64,000 bases of DNA from Rhynchopus euleeides (taxonomy: Eukaryota > Euglenozoa > Diplonemea > Diplonemida > Diplonemidae). Shown in pieces: positions 61,068 to 64,000 of the stretch. The stretch spans positions 1,674,001-1,738,000 of the forward strand of contig OY723298.1 of the NCBI GenBank assembly GCA_963210315.1, given 5' to 3'. The notes below the pieces were generated by a model. The model worked only from the letters and a program-made list of their open reading frames with translations. It searched no databases and was not told the DNA's origin. The position numbers and the translations under genes are program-made. The first letter of the stretch is position 1; each line of letters begins with the position of its first letter.

Positions 61068-61160
61068 CTAAGGGGACCTTTTCGATTTTTTTTCCGGAAA
61101 ACCCTATTTTTCACTTTTGAGCCCGATTTCGAAGGAATTTTTGAGTTTTGAGCTCATTTT
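61068..61160 (+). repeat. dispersed repeat R2, copy 4
   Basis: GGGGACCTTTTCGATTTTTT, then CCTATTTTTCACTTTTGAGC, then CGATTTCGAAGGAATTTTTG in the same order as the copies at 14307, 36472 and 39080. Confidence 0.6.
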
Positions 61161-61218
61161 GTGCAATTAAACGCGTCACTCAGGTTTTTCCCCCGGACCC
61201 CTCTGTGACTCCTCCAGA

Positions 61219-61252
61219 CTTGGTCGGGCTTGGAAGTTGGTTCGTAGTTTTG
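61219..61252 (+). repeat. 34-bp direct repeat left of the T-shaped palindrome
   Basis: CTTGGTC, then CTTGGAAGTTGGTTCGTAG and TTTTG; matched at 61465-61498 with few differences. The two copies bracket the palindrome at 61283-61411. Confidence 0.7.
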
Positions 61253-61282
61253 ACCACCAATGCCTAATGTGTTGGCAGTCTT

Positions 61283-61411
61283 GTTTGACTGGTGCTTGCA
61301 GTACGCGGTGGCGGGAGGACCGGGCCGGAGGGGGCGCGAAGCGCCCCCGTCCGCGCGAAGCGCGGCCGGCCCGGTCCTCCCGCCACCGCGTACTGCAAGC
61401 ACCAGTCAAAC
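61283..61411. repeat. 129-bp T-shaped palindrome with two internal hairpins
   Basis: Outer arms of 46 bp are perfectly complementary (61283-61328 and 61366-61411). Between them are two further hairpins: GGGGGCGC-GAA-GCGCCCCC (61330-61348, 8-bp stem, GAA loop) and CCGCGC-GAA-GCGCGG (61351-61365, 6-bp stem, GAA loop). Each stem folds without mismatches into a T or three-way cross. This layout is like the hairpin termini of adeno-associated parvoviruses and some transposon ends; no sequence similarity or replication protein is seen here, so only the architecture is claimed. Confidence 0.85.
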
Positions 61412-61464
61412 ACGGCCGCCGCAGAGATGCAACAAAAAGCTTCCGTCGAGGTACCACCAGCGAG

Positions 61465-61498
61465 CTTGGTCCGCCTTGGAAGTTGGTTCGTAGTTTTG
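61465..61498 (+). repeat. 34-bp direct repeat right of the T-shaped palindrome
   Basis: Partner of 61219-61252. Confidence 0.7.
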
Positions 61499-61514
61499 CA
61501 GTTGTAAGAACATT

Positions 61515-61601
61515 CCCTGATGGGCCATGAACCCCGCTCTGAAAAGCAATCCCTGATGGGCCATTCATTAGTGCTTGATAGAACTGTCCCTGATAGGCCA
61601 T
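61515..61601 (+). repeat. three spaced CCCTGATGGGCCAT units
   Basis: Units at 61515, 61551 and 61588 (the third with one change), spaced 36-37 bp. The flanks between them are not repeated. Possibly binding sites near the palindrome; no function assigned. Confidence 0.6.
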
Positions 61602-62975
61602 CATCAGATCACGAGCCGTGTTTAGTGACTTACACAGGCTATCTAAATGTTCCAAAACAGTACTGTACATGCTACCGCCCAATGTGTGTTTCGTGTGTCT
61701 TGTGTCGTACCTCGGGCTGGTGACTGTCGGTACTACCATAATGAACAGAAGTGACCAACACCCATTCAAACCCATTTGCTCATCCCTTCTCTCCATCCAT
61801 CCGCCACAATCGTGTGATGCATGTCCCTTGGCTGTTGCCTCCCCTGACAAGCCGACAAACTCTCTTTGGGGGTGACACACAAGCGGACGCACCTATCCTG
61901 CACCACAACCTTACAACCACACTGGCAAACTGGCTCAAGAGTCTTTGCTCCATGTGAGGTTTCGTGTCCTATCCAATAGACACTTCCGCCTGATACACAG
62001 GGATACCAGAAAAAATGTCATGACGGCGCTTTGTGGGGCTTCGCCGACCCATTCCTTCCCCTCCCCCGTGCAACCCACACATTGCATGCAGTGTGTGTAG
62101 GCTTTTGTTTGTTCACCCTCTTCCCCCTTTCCACTTCCCAATTCCAATTGGCACACGCACCGCCAAAGAGCCAAAAAAATCAATTCCATGCGACTTACAC
62201 TTGCTCATCCCCTCTGCACCCTGCCCGCAACCTCGTACAGGGTGTTCCCCACCCCACCCCAGTCCCTCCGCCTCCTCTGCACTTCAGCAGGTGCCATTCT
62301 TGGTTTGTGTCCGATGTACATCTGTCGTGTCTGTGTGCCTGTGTGTCTCCGGGAGGTGGGTGCGTTGAGGTGGGCGAGCAGAGTCCGCTGTCGACTACGG
62401 GTTGCAGAGATGTAAACCCAAATCGAGGCTGGATGGCCGCCTGCACCAACACGCCACTGCCTCCTGCCACCGTTCTGTCCTGGCCTGCGCTCTCACGCCT
62501 CTGGTGTGACGAGCACAAGGGACGTGTGTAAGGGAGAAGGGCTCACAGACAGAGGGACAACCAAACAAACCAATGCAACTGCTCCTGTATGTCTGGGCCA
62601 CGCCGGCCCATGTTGCAACGGACTGGCACCTGGTTGTCGTATTAGCAAGAGGGTGTGGGGCTCACACTCACCGATCCGAAGCTACCGAGAGTAGCAGCGT
62701 TCCAAGAGCGTTGGTACATATTAGGAGGACTACACATGAAGAAGAAGCGAAAACTGCAGTGGAGACCGGAAGGGGTGAGTGTATCTGTCTTGTGTCAATG
62801 ATTGTTTTTCTGTGCTTCCGCGCTGCCGAGCACCACACAGGCGGGATCGATCCGTGTAGGGTTGACCGTCAGCACAGTATTTTTCACAGCCGGTCTTCGC
62901 ACGCCCACACATGAGGTAAGATGTGCTGTGGCGGTACACCGCCGCCATGCCATGACGAAGCCGAAGTCCCACACA
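61602..62975. other. intergenic, no gene seen
   Basis: C/T-rich, weakly open on both strands, without domains. A GGTTCGATCCC at about 63058 resembles a tRNA B box but no cloverleaf fits. Confidence 0.35.
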
Positions 62976-63031
62976 CCGAAGTCAAGAAGAGACAGCGGCT
63001 TCCCATGCGCTGCCCCCTTCCCCAGCTTTGG
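62976..63031 (+). ncRNA. 56-nt structured module, copy B (variant 2)
   Basis: Outer stem CCGAAG/CTTTGG with a G-U pair, inner stem CAGCG/CGCTG, then GGAGA. Relative to variant 1, a G-C pair in the inner stem becomes A-T, a compensatory change. Confidence 0.35.
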
Positions 63032-63084
63032 GAGACGTGCCTTGTGCCAGACAGGAGAGGTTCGATCCCCCTCACACACACCCA

Positions 63085-63140
63085 CCGAAGTCAAGAAGAG
63101 ACGGCTGCGTCCTATGCACCGACCCCTTCCCCAGCTTCGG
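63085..63140 (+). ncRNA. 56-nt structured module, copy C (variant 1)
   Basis: As copy A, with CTTCGG and GGAGA at the end. Confidence 0.35.
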
Positions 63141-63273
63141 GAGATCTCAGCCCCTCCCGAACCCGCCACCACCACCCAGGCCCAAGAAGGGGCGGCGCTG
63201 CCTGTGTGCCGCCCCCTCCACATCCTCGGGATATGCCACCGACCCACTGGCCCTTGCCAGCCAGCTGTATCCA

Positions 63274-63329
63274 CCGAAGTCAAGAAGAGACAGCGGCTTC
63301 CCATGCGCTGCCCCCTTCCCCAGCTTTGG
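63274..63329 (+). ncRNA. 56-nt structured module, copy D (variant 2)
   Basis: Identical in the inner stem to copy B; ends CTTTGG then GAGA. Confidence 0.35.
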
Positions 63330-63363
63330 GAGATTGTGCCAGGCAACACCCCCCTCACACCCA

Positions 63364-63419
63364 CCGAAGTCAAGAAGAGACGGCTGCGCCCCATGCACCG
63401 ACCCCTTCCCCAGCTTCGG
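63364..63419 (+). ncRNA. 56-nt structured module, copy E (variant 1)
   Basis: As copies A and C. Variants 2, 1, 2, 1 alternate along 62976-63419. Confidence 0.35.
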
Positions 63420-63704
63420 GAGACGTACATTGTATCTTCTTATCTCTGCACTGGCGAGGCCCGGTTCCTCGGGTATGCCAGAGGCAGCCAGCTCACTTCA
63501 GCTGAGGGTCTGCGCTGCAGCGGCCAGCGAGTCGGACCGAAATTAGTCTATCGAGGGTGCCATGCATGTCAATGCCTGGTGCTGTTCACCCATTGGTGCA
63601 CAGCAGGGGGGCGGTGGAACATACTATGCATACCACGCACACCACCCGCAGTTGCACTTTATTTTCACTACCAACACACGTTGTCCTTCGAGGGCACAAT
63701 CGCG

Positions 63705-64000
63705 ATGATGCGTCACATCGTGGCGACAGCGTTGCTGGCAGGGACGTGCCAGGCCATCGGAAGCCTGGACCTTTTCAACCCACACGCGGCGCCGTTTGAG
63801 CCGTCTCCCGAGGCGCACTGCCTGTTGGCACGTATGCTGAACGGGACGGTGCTGATGGCTGACGCAAAGTGCTGCGACGGGCAGGTGATCGGTGTGGACG
63901 AGCCGTGTGCCGCAGAGCCGCAGCACGAGGAGCTGACGTACGACGGGCTGCGCACAGGGATGATGGGGTACTGCGAGGCGCTGATGCCCCGTGCCGTGCT
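63705..64000 (+). CDS. second BBE-like FAD-linked oxidase (partial, runs off the window)
   Basis: The first 98 codons of a tandem paralogue of the gene at 57629. The signal peptide is identical (MMRHIVATALLAGTCQA). A few changes follow (SLDLFNPHAAPFEPS), with a 2-codon deletion relative to the first copy, then identity through the Cys-rich ADAKCCDGQVIGVDEPCAAE stretch. The upstream 80 bp, including CACGTTGTCCTTCGAGGGCA, are also conserved, so the leader was duplicated too. Confidence 0.85.
   Translation, partial: MMRHIVATALLAGTCQAIGSLDLFNPHAAPFEPSPEAHCLLARMLNGTVLMADAKCCDGQVIGVDEPCAAEPQHEELTYDGLRTGMMGYCEALMPRAV

Noticed and set aside
61283..61411. Endogenous parvovirus
   Set aside because: Only the fold of the palindrome is similar; no Rep or capsid reading frame was seen within the window.
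63050..63075. tRNA gene suggested by a GGTTCGATCCC B-box-like sequence
   Set aside because: The T stem has a mismatch and no D arm, anticodon arm or acceptor stem can be built around it.
57331..63419. Hammerhead ribozyme in the 56-nt modules
   Set aside because: The conserved CUGANGA and GAAA core elements are missing on both strands.

Overview
The window is a GC-rich, intron-containing nuclear segment of a protist. The best guess is a euglenozoan with spliceosomal introns, for example a diplonemid-like lineage. That placement is inferred from a papain-family protease whose C-terminal half is very cruzipain/rhodesain-like, strongly divergent core histones (H3 helix-1 region reading LLIQKAPFQRLVREI), non-LTR retrotransposons of the ingi/L1Tc type (endonuclease, RT, RNase H, zinc knuckle, 2A peptide), and polypyrimidine/AG tracts just before several start codons, as expected for trans-splice acceptors. 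No spliced-leader gene, tRNA or rRNA was found. TGA, TAA and TAG all act as ordinary stops in the host genes.

Layout: 0.2-2.8 kb, a NYN-domain protein and a class B DnaJ. 4.4-11.6 kb, a hAT-type DNA transposon (8-bp target duplication) carrying a complete LINE (LINE1, minus strand). 11.9-12.5 kb, a J-domain-less DnaJ-like protein. 13-20 kb, repeat-rich DNA with two MITEs and a broken topoisomerase I copy split by a poly(A)-tailed retroposon. 20.3-23.4 kb, the intact five-exon topoisomerase I gene. 25.1-28.3 kb, a full core-histone cluster (H3, H4, H2B, H2A). 29.0-33.0 kb, a three-exon DDB1 gene. 33.5-45.6 kb, a second LINE family (LINE2, minus strand) split by a 5.9-kb TIR element that itself holds another TIR element. 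46.2-54.7 kb, a cysteine protease gene broken by an insertion and a near-identical inverted duplication, plus an 11-repeat secreted pacifastin-like protein. 55.1-64 kb, a coiled-coil protein, two tandem secreted FAD-linked (BBE-like) oxidase genes, five copies of a small structured module, and a T-shaped 129-bp palindrome.

Most notable observation: in both LINEs, ORF1 and ORF2 lie in the same frame, separated by a single UGA (UGA-C context). A 2A ribosome-skipping motif (DIEQNPGP in LINE1, DIETNPGP in LINE2) follows 20-25 codons later, directly before the endonuclease domain. There is no AUG between the stop and the 2A, and none between the 2A and essential endonuclease residues. An intact ORF2 protein therefore seems to need stop-codon readthrough followed by 2A skipping. 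Two unrelated elements sharing this layout argues for a real expression strategy.
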